This document shows positions 34,483-43,980 of a stretch of 64,000 nt of DNA, in pieces (within the stretch, counting starts at the first letter, position 1; each line of letters begins with the position of its first letter). The DNA comes from Arthrobacter sp. PM3 (GTDB lineage: Bacteria > Actinomycetota > Actinomycetes > Actinomycetales > Micrococcaceae). The position numbers were made by a program, and so were the translations under genes. The DNA is taken from positions 2,801,072-2,865,071 of the forward strand of contig NZ_CP022314.1 of NCBI RefSeq assembly GCF_003352915.1, in the 5' to 3' direction. The notes beneath the pieces were generated by a model. It saw nothing but the letters and a program-made list of their open reading frames with translations. It was not told the DNA's origin and ran no database searches.

Positions 34483-34938
34483 ATGAGTCTTGACCAGCTT
34501 TACCAGCAGATCATCCTGGAACACTCCAAAGCCCGTCACGGCAGCGGCCTGGACGCTGCCGCGGCGCCGGCGGGTGCCGCTACCGGCCAGTCGCACCAAC
34601 TGAATCCGACGTGCGGGGACGAGATCACGGTCCGGGTGTCCGTGGCCGGCGGGAAAGTCAGCGAGCTGCGCTGGGACGGGGAGGGCTGCTCGATCTCGAT
34701 GGCCTCGGCGTCCGTGCTGACGGACCTCGCCGAGGGCATGGCGGTCGAGGAACTGCGGACGGTGATCGACAGTTTCCGCGAGGTGCTGCGCTCGCGCGGC
34801 AAGATCCCGGCCGACCCGGAGCTGCTGGGCGACGCCGCGGCGTTCGAGGGCGTGTCCCGGTACGCCGCACGGGTCAAGTGCGCCATGCTCTCCTGGGTGG
34901 CTGCTGAGGACGCCCTCGGCCAGGCACTGACGGCCTGA
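34483..34938 (+). CDS. sufU: SufU-type iron-sulfur sulfur-transfer protein
   Basis: This 151-aa IscU-like protein is the zinc-bound sulfur acceptor that activates SufS in Gram-positive bacteria. The three Cys are in LNPTCGDEITV, GEGCSISMAS and RVKCAMLSW, with the Asp of the CGD motif present. The region between the second and third Cys has the insertion typical of SufU rather than IscU. The ATG at 34483 sits behind GGACGGACC; the frame runs open upstream inside sufS but is not coding there. Confidence 0.93.
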   Translation: MSLDQLYQQIILEHSKARHGSGLDAAAAPAGAATGQSHQLNPTCGDEITVRVSVAGGKVSELRWDGEGCSISMASASVLTDLAEGMAVEELRTVIDSFREVLRSRGKIPADPELLGDAAAFEGVSRYAARVKCAMLSWVAAEDALGQALTA

Positions 34939-35045
34939 CGGCGGGCGCTCAAGGCGCACGTTGTCACGGGCGGTCCCCGGGGAGGGACCTTGGGCACGCC
35001 GGCGGCGGTGACCGCCGGCGTGCCGGTCGCTATGCGTGCCGGATG

Positions 35046-35267
35046 CTAAGCGAGCAGCCCGGCGATGCCGATTACCGCCGTCGCCGCCCCCAGCACCATG
35101 GAGATGCTGACGAGGACCACATGGACGGTCAGGAATCGCGTGGCCTTGCCGTCGGCGTCGCGGGCGCGCGGGTCCTTCATGACCCGGCGCAGGAACTGCG
35201 GCCAGACCACCAGGGACCAGACCCCGGCGATGATCAGGACGACGGCAGGGAACGCGGGCAGCTGCAC
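35046..35267 (-). CDS. SCO4848-family small membrane protein
   Basis: This 73-aa protein has two membrane helices (AVVLIIAGVWSLVVWPQFL, and VLVSISMVLGAATAVIGIAG) joined by a charged loop KDPRARDADGKATRF. The W-x-F-x-x-x-x-KDPR pattern matches actinobacterial SCO4848-like proteins of unknown function. Start is GTG 35267, 4 bases after the stop of the DUF2505 gene, so it is the third gene of the leftward trio. Confidence 0.75.
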   Translation of the reverse strand: MQLPAFPAVVLIIAGVWSLVVWPQFLRRVMKDPRARDADGKATRFLTVHVVLVSISMVLGAATAVIGIAGLLA

Positions 35268-35271
35268 GGCG

Positions 35272-35769
35272 TTAGTGGCTTTCGAGCCAGGCCTGCGCCT
35301 GCTGGGACTGCAGGTTCAGGGCCTTGCCGACCATCGGTTCGGCAGCGTCGGCGATCTTGCCGCCGAGGAACGGTACCGAGGAGGTCACGTTGCCTTCAAG
35401 CTCGATCCGGGTGCTGCCGCCGTCGGACACGAGGCGCTGGACAGCGCTGACATCCAGCGGTGCGCCGGCGACCTTGAGCGAGATCCTGCTCTGCCGGGAG
35501 CCGTCGGCTGCCGGGGCCTCCCAGTCCTCCAGCTGGGTCACCTTGAGGCTTTCGCCGACAATCTTCCGGGCAAGGTCCGGCATCCGGGTGGTCGGGATGG
35601 TCCGCACGGTAGTGGTGCTGAACGCGCCGGCGGGATCGCCGTCGACGGCGAAGGATTCGAGGCTGCCGCCGACGAGTTCGCTCGTGTGGCGCAGGAAGTC
35701 TTCATTGACGAAAACCGCTGCCACGCGGTCGACGGCGTGCGGGACAGTGGTGGATGCACTCAGGGCCAT
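35272..35769 (-). CDS. DUF2505 family protein
   Basis: This 165-aa soluble protein has the alpha/beta make-up of START/SRPBCC-like DUF2505 proteins, common in actinobacteria and of unknown function. It starts MALSASTTVPHAVDRVAAVF and ends in a helical segment (KALNLQSQQAQAWL). It lies 48 bases after the epimerase-like gene and 4 bases before the SCO4848-like gene, probably one operon. No catalytic residues are evident. Confidence 0.8.
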   Translation of the reverse strand: MALSASTTVPHAVDRVAAVFVNEDFLRHTSELVGGSLESFAVDGDPAGAFSTTTVRTIPTTRMPDLARKIVGESLKVTQLEDWEAPAADGSRQSRISLKVAGAPLDVSAVQRLVSDGGSTRIELEGNVTSSVPFLGGKIADAAEPMVGKALNLQSQQAQAWLESH

Positions 35770-35817
35770 AGGGGGGTCCTCCGTGGTGTGGAAGTGGACG
35801 ATTCGGGCTCCAACATC

Positions 35818-37329
35818 CTACGTGGTGCGCCGGGCAGGTTCCGATTCGAGCCTCTCCAGGTCTCGGGCGGCGGCCGTGATATTCCGTGACATGGCCGGAA
35901 AAATGACGCTGTGGAACGGCAGCACGGCCAGCCAGTAGAGGCGGCCGCTGAGGCCTTTCGGGAAGAAGATGGCGCGCTGCCGGTACCGGCTGCCGGCGCC
36001 CTCCGGCTCGACGGCGAGCTCCAGCCAGGCCCGGCCGGGGGCCCGCATTTCGGCGCGCAGCCGCAGCAGCCGGCCGCGGTCGATCCGCTCCACCCGCCAC
36101 CAGTCCACCACCTCGCCCTCCGCCAGCAGGTGCGGGTGCCGGCGTCCGCGCAGCAGTCCCGCCCCGCCGGTGAGCTTGTCCAGCCAGCCGCGCACCTGCC
36201 AGGCCAGCGGCAGCGAATACCAGCCGTTCCGGCCGCCGATGCCCTCAATGACGGTCCAGACGTACCGGGGATCCACGTCGCTGGTGAAGCTGCGCTCATC
36301 CAGGAACACCGTGTGCCCGGCCCAGTCCGGGTCGCTGGGCAGGGGATCGGCGTCGGCGCCGGCGCTCGCCCAGGTGGTTTCGACCTGGCCGTCGCGTTCC
36401 TTGCCCAGTGCCAGCGCCACGGCCCGCCGGTACGGCGTCAGTCCGCCCTCCGGCACCGGGATGTAGGCATCGATGTCATGTTCCCGGGAGACCGCATCGT
36501 GCTGGAGCGACTCCACGAGCGGCAGGGACATGGACAGCGGGATCGGGGTGGTCAGGGCCACCCACAGCCCGGCAAGCCTGGGGGCGGGCACCGGAAGCGC
36601 CAGGACCACCCGGTGCGGCAGGCCGGCCTCGGCCGCGTATTCCTTCATCATGCCCGCGTAGCTGAGCACCTCCCGGCAGCCGATGTCGAACGTCCGGTTG
36701 ATGGGTCCTTCCAGCGACGCGGCGGCCACGAGGTAGTACAGGACGTCGCGGACCGCAATCGCCTCGATCTTGTTGCGCACCCAGCTGGGGGCCGGCATCA
36801 GCGGGAGGGTCTCGGACAGGTGCCGGATCATTTCGAACGACGCCGAGCCCGAGCCGATCACGACGCCGGCCTGGAACACCACGGCGTCCACCGGGCTGGC
36901 CAGGAAGACGTTCCCCACGGCTTCGCGGGACCGCATGTGGGTGGACAGCCTGGCCCCGGCCGGGTGCAGGCCGCCGAGGTACACGATCCGGTCCACGCCG
37001 GCCGCGGCAGCCGCCCCGGCGACGGTCCCGGCCATGGCCTTTTCCTTCGCCTCGAACCCGGCGCCGGCGGCCATGGAATGCACCAGGTAGTACAGGACGT
37101 CGACGCCGGCCAGCGCCTCGCGCAGGGCCGCGCCGTCGTCCAGGCTGCTCTGGATGACCTCGACGTCCTCCAGCCACGGCACGCCCGCGATCTTGGCCGG
37201 CGTCCGGACCAGAACCTTGACGCGGTGCCCGGCCTCGAGCAGGCGGGGGACCAGGCGGCCGCCGATGTAGCCGGTGGCGCCGGTGACCAGCACCGTCTTT
37301 GGATTCGCTGCTATGGGGACGCCGTTCAT
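35818..37329 (-). CDS. NAD(P)-binding epimerase-like protein with DUF2867 domain
   Basis: This 503-aa protein joins an extended short-chain dehydrogenase/NmrA-like domain (about 1-290, with VTGATGYIGGRLVPRLL near 14-28) to a DUF2867 domain (about 320-490, containing FLDERSFTSDVDPRYVW and RLYWLAVLPFHSVIFP). The YxxxK pair of classic dehydrogenases is not obvious, so it may bind nucleotide without catalysis. ATG 37329 follows AGGAG. It leads a leftward trio and diverges from mfd. The function is unknown. Confidence 0.82.
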   Translation of the reverse strand: MNGVPIAANPKTVLVTGATGYIGGRLVPRLLEAGHRVKVLVRTPAKIAGVPWLEDVEVIQSSLDDGAALREALAGVDVLYYLVHSMAAGAGFEAKEKAMAGTVAGAAAAAGVDRIVYLGGLHPAGARLSTHMRSREAVGNVFLASPVDAVVFQAGVVIGSGSASFEMIRHLSETLPLMPAPSWVRNKIEAIAVRDVLYYLVAAASLEGPINRTFDIGCREVLSYAGMMKEYAAEAGLPHRVVLALPVPAPRLAGLWVALTTPIPLSMSLPLVESLQHDAVSREHDIDAYIPVPEGGLTPYRRAVALALGKERDGQVETTWASAGADADPLPSDPDWAGHTVFLDERSFTSDVDPRYVWTVIEGIGGRNGWYSLPLAWQVRGWLDKLTGGAGLLRGRRHPHLLAEGEVVDWWRVERIDRGRLLRLRAEMRAPGRAWLELAVEPEGAGSRYRQRAIFFPKGLSGRLYWLAVLPFHSVIFPAMSRNITAAARDLERLESEPARRTT

Positions 37330-37595
37330 GGAAGGCTCCTGTCGTTGCGCCTACAAGGCATTCGGAGTGCGGGCCGCCGCGGACGGCTCCCGGCCGGACC
37401 GCAATCCGGCCGGCAGCCGTGCCGGCGGTCCTGCCAGCCTAGCCGCGATGGCCGGGAGTGTCTGCCGGCCGCCGGCCGCCGAAGCCGGGTCCGGGCTGCC
37501 ACGGCTGCGGGGTAGGCTTGGAAGACCCGGGATTCCGACGAATTCCGGCTATTTGTGTTGCCTGCACGTCCGTGATCACCTCAGGAGCAACAGCC
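37330..37595. promoter_or_regulatory. Divergent promoter region, epimerase-like gene and mfd
   Basis: This 266-base gap separates divergent genes. On the mfd side, TAGGCT (37512-37517) fits a -10 box and would give a leader of about 70 bases with AGGAG before the ATG. No clear operator was found. Confidence 0.4.
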
Positions 37596-40500
37596 ATGAG
37601 CCTCAACGGCCCGTCCCTCACCGGTCTGCGCCGCGTCCTCGCCGAGGACCGCAACTACACCCGCGTCCGGGCCGAGGCCTCCCGCGGCTTCGCCGGCCGC
37701 AGCGAGGACTACCAGATCAGCGCGCCGGCCGGCCTGCGGGCCACGCTGCTCGCGGAAGTGGCCGACGGCCTGGCGGCGCCGGCCGATGACAATGCGGCCG
37801 GCGCAGGCTCCGGCCCGGCCCCGGTGGTCCTGGCCGTCACGGCCACTGGCCGGGAAGCCGAGGACCTGGCCGAGGCGCTACGCGCCTACCTGCCGGCCGC
37901 CGCCGTCGCCGAGTTCCCCAGCTGGGAAACGCTCCCGCACGAACGGCTCTCCCCACGATCGGACACGGTGGGCCGCCGGCTGTCCGTGCTCCGCCGCCTG
38001 GCTCACCCCGACGCCGCCGGCGCCCTGCGCGTCGTCGTGGCCCCGGTCCGCGCCGTGGTCCAGCCGATCGTGGCGGGCCTGGGCGACCTCGTTCCGGTGA
38101 CGTTGAAGGTCGGCCAGGACGTGCCCTTCAGCGACGTCGTGAAGAACCTCGCGGCCGCCGCCTACGCCCGGGTGGACATGGTCACGCGGCGCGGCGAATT
38201 CGCGGTCCGCGGCGGCATGCTGGACGTCTTCCCGCCCACCGAGGACCACCCGATCAGGGTTGAGTTCTTCGGCGACGAGGTCGAGCAGATGCGCTGGTTC
38301 GCCGTCGCCGACCAGCGCTCCCTCACCGCACCCGGCATCCACCATCCCACCGAGCTCCACGCCCCGCCCTGCCGCGAAATCCTCATCACGCCGTCCGTCA
38401 TGTCCCGCGCGGCAACGCTGAAGGCCCAGATGTCCGCCGCAGCCGACATGCTGGAGAAGATCGCCGGCGGCATCGCTGTCGAGGGCATGGAATCGCTGGC
38501 ACCGGTGCTCGTCGACGCCATGGTCCCGTTCCTGGACCAGCTCCCGTCCGGGTCCGTCGCGGTCGTGATCGAGCCCGAAAAGGTCCGCACCCGGGCCCAC
38601 GACCTCGCCGCCACGAACGAGGAATTCCTCGAGGCGGCCTGGTCCACAGCCTCCGACGGCGGGACGGCGCCCCTCGACTTGAGCTCGGCCGCTTCCGAGG
38701 CCCTGCACTCGGCCAGCTTCCGGTCCCTGGCCGAAACCCGCACCACGGCCCTGGCTCACGGGGTCTCCTGGTGGTCCATCACCTCGCTGGCCTCGGACGA
38801 GGACCTGCTGCCCGACGTCGACGTGCTGAACCTGCACGCCCGCGAACCGCGCGGCTACCAGGGCGACGTGGCCGAAATGATGGACTTCATCGGCTCCCGG
38901 GTCCGGGACCAGTGGCGGATCGTGGTGGTCACTGAGGGCCCCGGGCCGGCCCAGCGGCTGGCCGAGCTGTTCCACGACAACGACATCCCGTGCGCCCGGG
39001 TGGACACGCTCGACGCCGAGCCGCAGGCCGGCCTGATCGAGGTGACCACGGCCGCCGTCGGACGCGGTTTTGTCCTGGACGGGCTCAAGCTGGCGCTGCT
39101 GACCGAGGCGGACCTGCTGGGTCGGACGTCCGCCGGGTCCACGAAGGACATGCGCCGGATGCCCTCAAAACGGCGGAACGCCGTGGACCCGCTGCAGCTT
39201 GTGGCCGGGGATTTCGTGGTCCACGAACAGCACGGGATCGGCCGGTTCGTGGAGCTGATCCAGCGCAAGGTCTCCGGCGGCGGAGACGGCGTGCGCGAAT
39301 ACCTGGTCCTGGAATACGCCCCGTCCAAACGCGGCGCCCCCGGCGACCGGCTCTTCGTTCCCACCGACCAGCTGGACCAGGTCACCCGCTACGTCGGCGG
39401 GGACGCCCCGGCGCTGAGCAAGATGGGCGGCGCGGACTGGGCGAGCACCAAGTCCAAGGCCCGCAAGGCCGTCAAGGAGATCGCCGGCGAACTGATCCGG
39501 CTTTACTCGGCCCGTATGGCCTCCCGAGGCCATGCGTTCGCGCCGGACACGCCGTGGCAGCGCGAACTGGAGGAAGCCTTCCCCTACGTGGAGACCCCGG
39601 ACCAGCTGACAACCATCAACGAGGTCAAGGCCGACATGGAGCGCGAGATCCCGATGGACCGGCTGATCTCCGGCGACGTCGGCTACGGCAAGACCGAGAT
39701 CGCCGTCCGCGCCGCATTCAAGGCCGTCCAGGACGGCAAGCAGGTGGCGGTGCTGGTGCCCACCACGCTGCTGGCCCAACAGCACTACGAGACCTTCACC
39801 GAACGGTTCTCCGGCTTCCCGCTCCGGGTCAAGCCGCTCTCGCGCTTCCAGGGCGCCAAGGAAGCCAAGGAAACCGCCGACGGGGTCAAATCCGGCGCGG
39901 TGGATGTGGTGATCGGCACGCACCGGCTGCTGTCCAAGGACTTCGCGTTCAAGGACCTGGGCCTGGTGATCGTGGATGAGGAACAGCGTTTCGGTGTCGA
40001 GCACAAAGAGGCGCTGAAGAAAATGCGGACCAACGTGGACGTCCTGGCCATGAGCGCCACCCCGATTCCCCGGACCCTGGAGATGTCCCTAACCGGCATC
40101 CGCGAAACGTCCACCCTGGCCACCCCGCCGGAGGAACGCCACCCGGTTCTGACGTACGTGGGCCCGTACACGGACAAGCAGACTTCCGCCGCCATCCGCC
40201 GCGAGCTCATGCGCGAAGGTCAGGTGTTCTTCGTCCACAACCGGGTCTCCACCATCGACAGCACCGCGGCGAAGATCCGCGAACTGGTTCCCGAGGCCCG
40301 GGTGGAAGTGGCGCACGGCAAAATGTCCGAGAGCCGGCTCGAACAGATCATCGTGGACTTCTGGGAAAAGCGCTTCGACGTCCTGGTATGCACCACCATC
40401 ATCGAGACCGGGCTGGACATCTCCAACGCCAACACCCTGATCGTGGACGGGGCGGACAAATACGGGCTCTCCCAGCTGCACCAGCTGCGCGGGCGTGTGG

Positions 40501-41258
40501 GCCGCGGCCGGGAACGGGCCTACGCCTACTTCCTGTACCCCTCGGAGAAACCCCTGGGCGAGGTGGCGCTGGAACGGCTCAAGGCCGTCGCAACGCACAA
40601 CGAACTCGGCGCCGGCATGCAGCTGGCCATGAAGGACCTAGAAATCCGCGGCGCGGGCAACCTGCTCGGCGGCGAGCAGTCCGGCCACATCCAGGGCGTC
40701 GGGTTCGACCTCTACATCCGGCTGGTGGGCGAGGCCGTGTCCGAGTACCGGGGCGAGGCCGAAGAGAAGGCCGCCGAGATGAAGATCGAACTGCCCGTCA
40801 ACGCCCACCTGCCGCACGACTACGTGCCCGGCGAGCGGCTGCGCCTGGAAGCCTACCGGAAGCTGGCGTCCGCGGTGACAAACGAGGCGATCGACGAGGT
40901 CCTCGCCGAGCTCGTGGACCGCTACGGGGAGCTGCCGCTGCCGGCGAAGAACCTGATCGACGTCGCCCGCTTCCGGGTGGGCGCCCGCGAAGCCGGGCTG
41001 TCCGACGTCGCGCTGCAGGGCAACTTCATCAAGTTCTCCCCGGCGCAGCTGCCGGAGTCCAAGCTCATGCGGCTCACCAGGATGTACCCGGGCGCGCAGG
41101 CGAAGCCTGCCCTGGACGCCGTGCTCATCCCGAAGCCCAAGACCGCCAGGATCGGCGGCAGGGACCTTCAGGACGCCGAAATCCTCGAGTGGGCCAACGG
41201 CGTGATCCGCAACATCTTCTCCGACTCGCCTGCAGCGGCGACACCGGCGGTGAAATAG
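37596..41258 (+). CDS. mfd: Transcription-repair coupling factor Mfd
   Basis: This 1220-aa ATP-dependent translocase removes stalled RNA polymerase and recruits nucleotide-excision repair. The UvrB-like N-terminal part includes FPSWETLPHERLSPRSDTVG. The RNA-polymerase interaction domain starts near GDFVVHEQHGIGRF. Helicase motifs follow: SGDVGYGKTEIAVRAAF (Walker A), VDEEQRFGV (motif II), MSATPIPRTLEMSL (III) and QLRGRVGRGRERAYAY (VI). A C-terminal TRCF domain closes it. ATG 37596 follows AGGAG; an in-frame start at 37458 is less likely. Confidence 0.95.
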   Translation: MSLNGPSLTGLRRVLAEDRNYTRVRAEASRGFAGRSEDYQISAPAGLRATLLAEVADGLAAPADDNAAGAGSGPAPVVLAVTATGREAEDLAEALRAYLPAAAVAEFPSWETLPHERLSPRSDTVGRRLSVLRRLAHPDAAGALRVVVAPVRAVVQPIVAGLGDLVPVTLKVGQDVPFSDVVKNLAAAAYARVDMVTRRGEFAVRGGMLDVFPPTEDHPIRVEFFGDEVEQMRWFAVADQRSLTAPGIHHPTELHAPPCREILITPSVMSRAATLKAQMSAAADMLEKIAGGIAVEGMESLAPVLVDAMVPFLDQLPSGSVAVVIEPEKVRTRAHDLAATNEEFLEAAWSTASDGGTAPLDLSSAASEALHSASFRSLAETRTTALAHGVSWWSITSLASDEDLLPDVDVLNLHAREPRGYQGDVAEMMDFIGSRVRDQWRIVVVTEGPGPAQRLAELFHDNDIPCARVDTLDAEPQAGLIEVTTAAVGRGFVLDGLKLALLTEADLLGRTSAGSTKDMRRMPSKRRNAVDPLQLVAGDFVVHEQHGIGRFVELIQRKVSGGGDGVREYLVLEYAPSKRGAPGDRLFVPTDQLDQVTRYVGGDAPALSKMGGADWASTKSKARKAVKEIAGELIRLYSARMASRGHAFAPDTPWQRELEEAFPYVETPDQLTTINEVKADMEREIPMDRLISGDVGYGKTEIAVRAAFKAVQDGKQVAVLVPTTLLAQQHYETFTERFSGFPLRVKPLSRFQGAKEAKETADGVKSGAVDVVIGTHRLLSKDFAFKDLGLVIVDEEQRFGVEHKEALKKMRTNVDVLAMSATPIPRTLEMSLTGIRETSTLATPPEERHPVLTYVGPYTDKQTSAAIRRELMREGQVFFVHNRVSTIDSTAAKIRELVPEARVEVAHGKMSESRLEQIIVDFWEKRFDVLVCTTIIETGLDISNANTLIVDGADKYGLSQLHQLRGRVGRGRERAYAYFLYPSEKPLGEVALERLKAVATHNELGAGMQLAMKDLEIRGAGNLLGGEQSGHIQGVGFDLYIRLVGEAVSEYRGEAEEKAAEMKIELPVNAHLPHDYVPGERLRLEAYRKLASAVTNEAIDEVLAELVDRYGELPLPAKNLIDVARFRVGAREAGLSDVALQGNFIKFSPAQLPESKLMRLTRMYPGAQAKPALDAVLIPKPKTARIGGRDLQDAEILEWANGVIRNIFSDSPAAATPAVK

Positions 41259-41261
41259 GCC

Positions 41262-42092
41262 GTGATGGGAGGACATCACGCCGCGTCCGGGGCCGCGGCG
41301 TGGGTGGCCATTGCCTCGACCGGGCCGTATGCCCTGGGCTGGTACCCGCTGGACCCCACCGGAATCGTGATCGGCGCCATGGCGACGGCGGGGACCGCGC
41401 TGGTCTGCGACTGGGACCACCGCACCAGCACAGTGGCGCATGCACTGCCGCCGCTGTCCAACCTGGTGGCCCGCGGCATTGAGAATGTCAGCGGGGGCCA
41501 CCGGCAGGGCACTCACTCGGTGCTGGGTGCGGCGTTCTTCGTGCTGCTCGCCACGATCGCCGGGCAGCTGCAGCTGCAGACCCCGTGGGGGCTGCTGTCG
41601 GTGGGGGCCGGGCTGCTGTGCATGTTCATGATCAACATTGCCGCGAAAGCCCTCAAACTCTTCCGCAAGTCCGGCTGGATCAGCAACTGGGTCTTCGCGC
41701 TGGTCATGGCCGGGCTGGTGACGTGGTTTGCGCCGCACCAGTGGACCTGGCTGCCGGTCTCGATGCTCACCGGGGTGCTGGTCCACATCGTGGGCGACAT
41801 GATCACCACCGGGGGAGTGCCGCTGCTGTGGCCGATCGTGATCAAGCCGCCGAAAGTCCTGCGGAAACTGCCGCTGCTGAAAAACATCTGGAAAGCCAAC
41901 GGGGCGTTCTCCATCCCGCTGCTGGGCCGGGCCGGCTCGCGGCGGGAGTGGCTGGTCCTCATCCCGGTCAGCGGCTACGCGATGGTGGGGATGTTCGGCG
42001 CGGGCCTGGCCGTGGCCCAAGCGCATTTCCCGGCCGCCCTGGCGCTCGGCAACGGCCTGATCAGGAGCCTGTTCACGCTGGTGCCCGGCTAG
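41262..42092 (+). CDS. YdjM-type membrane metal-dependent hydrolase
   Basis: This 276-aa integral membrane protein has about five hydrophobic segments and the metal-binding pattern of the DUF457/YdjM family: GGHHAASG at the N-terminus, DWDHRTSTVAH, GGHRQGTHSVLG, and HIVGDMITTGGVPLLWP. Family members resemble membrane phospholipases, but activity here is unproven. It starts GTG 41262 (or ATG 41265) 3 bases after mfd stops, so co-transcription with mfd is likely. Confidence 0.8.
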   Translation: MMGGHHAASGAAAWVAIASTGPYALGWYPLDPTGIVIGAMATAGTALVCDWDHRTSTVAHALPPLSNLVARGIENVSGGHRQGTHSVLGAAFFVLLATIAGQLQLQTPWGLLSVGAGLLCMFMINIAAKALKLFRKSGWISNWVFALVMAGLVTWFAPHQWTWLPVSMLTGVLVHIVGDMITTGGVPLLWPIVIKPPKVLRKLPLLKNIWKANGAFSIPLLGRAGSRREWLVLIPVSGYAMVGMFGAGLAVAQAHFPAALALGNGLIRSLFTLVPG

Positions 42093-42245
42093 GCTGCATG
42101 GGCGCCCGGCGCCGTTACTTTCCGGTTGTGCGGCGGTACCCTAGGCCGCATGGAGGTGCATCCTGAGCCACAGGGTCACCCAGGGTGCCACTTCTCCTGA
42201 CATCAAGGATGCACGTCTGGACCGGTAGGGAACCTGGGAGTAGCA

Positions 42246-42755
42246 ATGAAACCGATGACAGTGGTGTGGACGGCGGCTGCGACCGCCGCGACGGCGGCGG
42301 CCGGCGCAGTGGCGACGGATCCGAATGCCGGGTGGTATCGGCGGCTGCGCAAACCTGACTGGCAGCCGCCCGCCATCGCGTTTCCTGTGGTCTGGACAGC
42401 CCTTTACGCGGACATCGCCGTGAGTTCCGCCGTCGCGCTGGACACCAGCGATGCACCGGACACCCCCGCCCGCACAACCCGACGGCGGGAAATAGCCGCC
42501 TACCGGGGTGCTCTGGCGGCAAACCTCATCCTCAATGCGTCTTGGAGTTGGCTCTTCTGGCGCGGCCGCCGGCCGTGGCTGGCGGCGGCAGAGTGCGCCG
42601 TGCTGACAGCGAGCAGCGCCGACCTGGTGCGCCGGACGTACAAGCTGAACCGCAGCGCCGGCACGGCCCTTGCCCCCTACGCCGTGTGGTGCGGATTCGC
42701 CACCGCTTTGTCAGCGGCAATCGCGAAGCTCAACCCCCGGACGGCCGCCCGCTAG
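42246..42755 (+). CDS. tspO: TspO/MBR family protein
   Basis: This 169-aa membrane protein of the TspO/peripheral benzodiazepine receptor family binds tetrapyrroles and may affect porphyrin handling or stress signalling. It has five hydrophobic stretches and the family pattern WYRRLRKPDWQPPAIAFPVVWT, here with fewer Trp than usual, plus NLILNASWSWLFWRGRRPW. ATG 42246 follows GGGAG. A strong bidirectional terminator separates it from the convergent unit. Confidence 0.85.
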   Translation: MKPMTVVWTAAATAATAAAGAVATDPNAGWYRRLRKPDWQPPAIAFPVVWTALYADIAVSSAVALDTSDAPDTPARTTRRREIAAYRGALAANLILNASWSWLFWRGRRPWLAAAECAVLTASSADLVRRTYKLNRSAGTALAPYAVWCGFATALSAAIAKLNPRTAAR

Positions 42756-42775
42756 GTCCGGCGCCGCCGGACGTC

Positions 42776-42824
42776 CCTTAACTGACTGAAGCCCCGGATG
42801 GTCCGGAGCTTCAGTCAGTTAAGG
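42776..42824. terminator. Bidirectional terminator between tspO and the deoC unit
   Basis: A perfect 17-bp stem (CCTTAACTGACTGAAGC and its complement at 42808-42824) with a 15-base loop lies between the convergent genes. The stem is AT-richer than most in this genome. Confidence 0.75.
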
Positions 42825-42829
42825 AACGC

Positions 42830-43054
42830 TTAGTTTTCGCCGGCCGAATCCGAACGGCCCAGCACGGTCTGCGGGATCCAGAAGGCGAGGGCGAAGAGGA
42901 CGAGGCAGACAGCCATCGGCCAGGGGTTGTCCAGCGTGAGGAAGGACAGCGAGTAGATCGCGCCCAGGAACAGGACGATCATCGGCACGAACAGGGCGAT
43001 GCTGGAGCCGAGGCTGTTCTCGACTTGCCGGGTCTTGGTGTTGTTGCTGGACAT
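42830..43054 (-). CDS. Small membrane protein of unknown function
   Basis: This 74-aa protein has a hydrophilic N-terminus (MSSNNTKTRQVENSLG) and two membrane helices (SIALFVPMIVLFLGAIY and WPMAVCLVLFALAFWIPQ). ATG 43054 lies behind GAGGAGG. It is the downstream partner of deoC (53-base gap). Such small two-helix proteins are common in this group; I do not recognise a named family. Confidence 0.65.
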   Translation of the reverse strand: MSSNNTKTRQVENSLGSSIALFVPMIVLFLGAIYSLSFLTLDNPWPMAVCLVLFALAFWIPQTVLGRSDSAGEN

Positions 43055-43107
43055 TCGTTCCTCCTCGGCCCCGGGGGGCTCAAAACTGTGGGCGCTGCCG
43101 GCGCGGG

Positions 43108-43821
43108 TCAGTACGCGGACGAACCCTGTTCACCCGTGACAATCGCGATGCCGGAGCTGGCGCCAATACGTGTTGCACCTGCAGCAATCATAGCCTGTGC
43201 GTCAGCCAGGGAACGCACACCGCCGGAGGCCTTGACACCCAGGTCCGGGCCCACGGTGCGGCGCATCAGGGCGATGTCCGCGGCGGTGGCCCCGCCGCCG
43301 TTGAAACCGGTGGAGGTCTTCACGAAATCCGCCCCGGCCTCCACGGCAGCCTCGCAGGCGAGGACCTTCTGCTCATCGCTCAGCAGCGCCGTTTCGATGA
43401 TGACTTTCAGGATGGCGCCGCCTTCATGGACGGGCTCCGCGACGGCTGCGATGTCATCGATCAAGGTGCCCTTGTCGTTGGCGCGGGCCGCGGCGATGTT
43501 GATGACCATGTCGACCTCTTCGGCGCCGTCCAGGACGGCGCCGCGGGCCTCGAACGCCTTGACATCGCTCGGGGTTGCGCCCAGCGGGAAGCCGACCACG
43601 GAGCAGGTCAGCACGCCGGAGCCTTTGAGGGCGGTCTTGACGGTCTTGACCCAGACCGGGTTCACGCAGACGGACTTGAAGTGGTACTCGGCCGCCTCGG
43701 CGCAGACCTTGAGGATTTCGGCTTCGCTGGCCTCCGGCTTGAGCAGCGTGTGGTCGATGTAGGAGGCAATGCCGGCTGCGGTCCCGGCAGCGGCACCTTC
43801 AGTGGCGGCTTCGTGGCTCAT
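43108..43821 (-). CDS. deoC: Deoxyribose-phosphate aldolase
   Basis: This 237-aa class I aldolase cleaves deoxyribose-5-phosphate into glyceraldehyde-3-phosphate and acetaldehyde. [10 protein letters not shown] (about 22-31) is the family start motif, the Schiff-base Lys lies in [10 protein letters not shown], and a second Lys in [14 protein letters not shown] 43821 follows AAAGGGA and is preferred over an in-frame start at 43935. The catabolic partner purine nucleoside phosphorylase is 9 kb away in this window. Confidence 0.93.
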   Translation of the reverse strand: MSHEAATEGAAAGTAAGIASYIDHTLLKPEASEAEILKVCAEAAEYHFKSVCVNPVWVKTVKTALKGSGVLTCSVVGFPLGATPSDVKAFEARGAVLDGAEEVDMVINIAAARANDKGTLIDDIAAVAEPVHEGGAILKVIIETALLSDEQKVLACEAAVEAGADFVKTSTGFNGGGATAADIALMRRTVGPDLGVKASGGVRSLADAQAMIAAGATRIGASSGIAIVTGEQGSSAY

Positions 43822-43980
43822 GGTGGTCCCTTTCCTGGCGGGCCGGGACGCGGCGGTCCTTGCCCGGGCCTTGCGGGCCTGTGGGCCCTGTCGGCGCCGC
43901 ACGGTTCGCGGCTTATCAGGTGACCATCTTGCCACAGGAAAGGGCCCGGCGGACGCTGCCGCCGGGCCCGTCCGCGCTAA

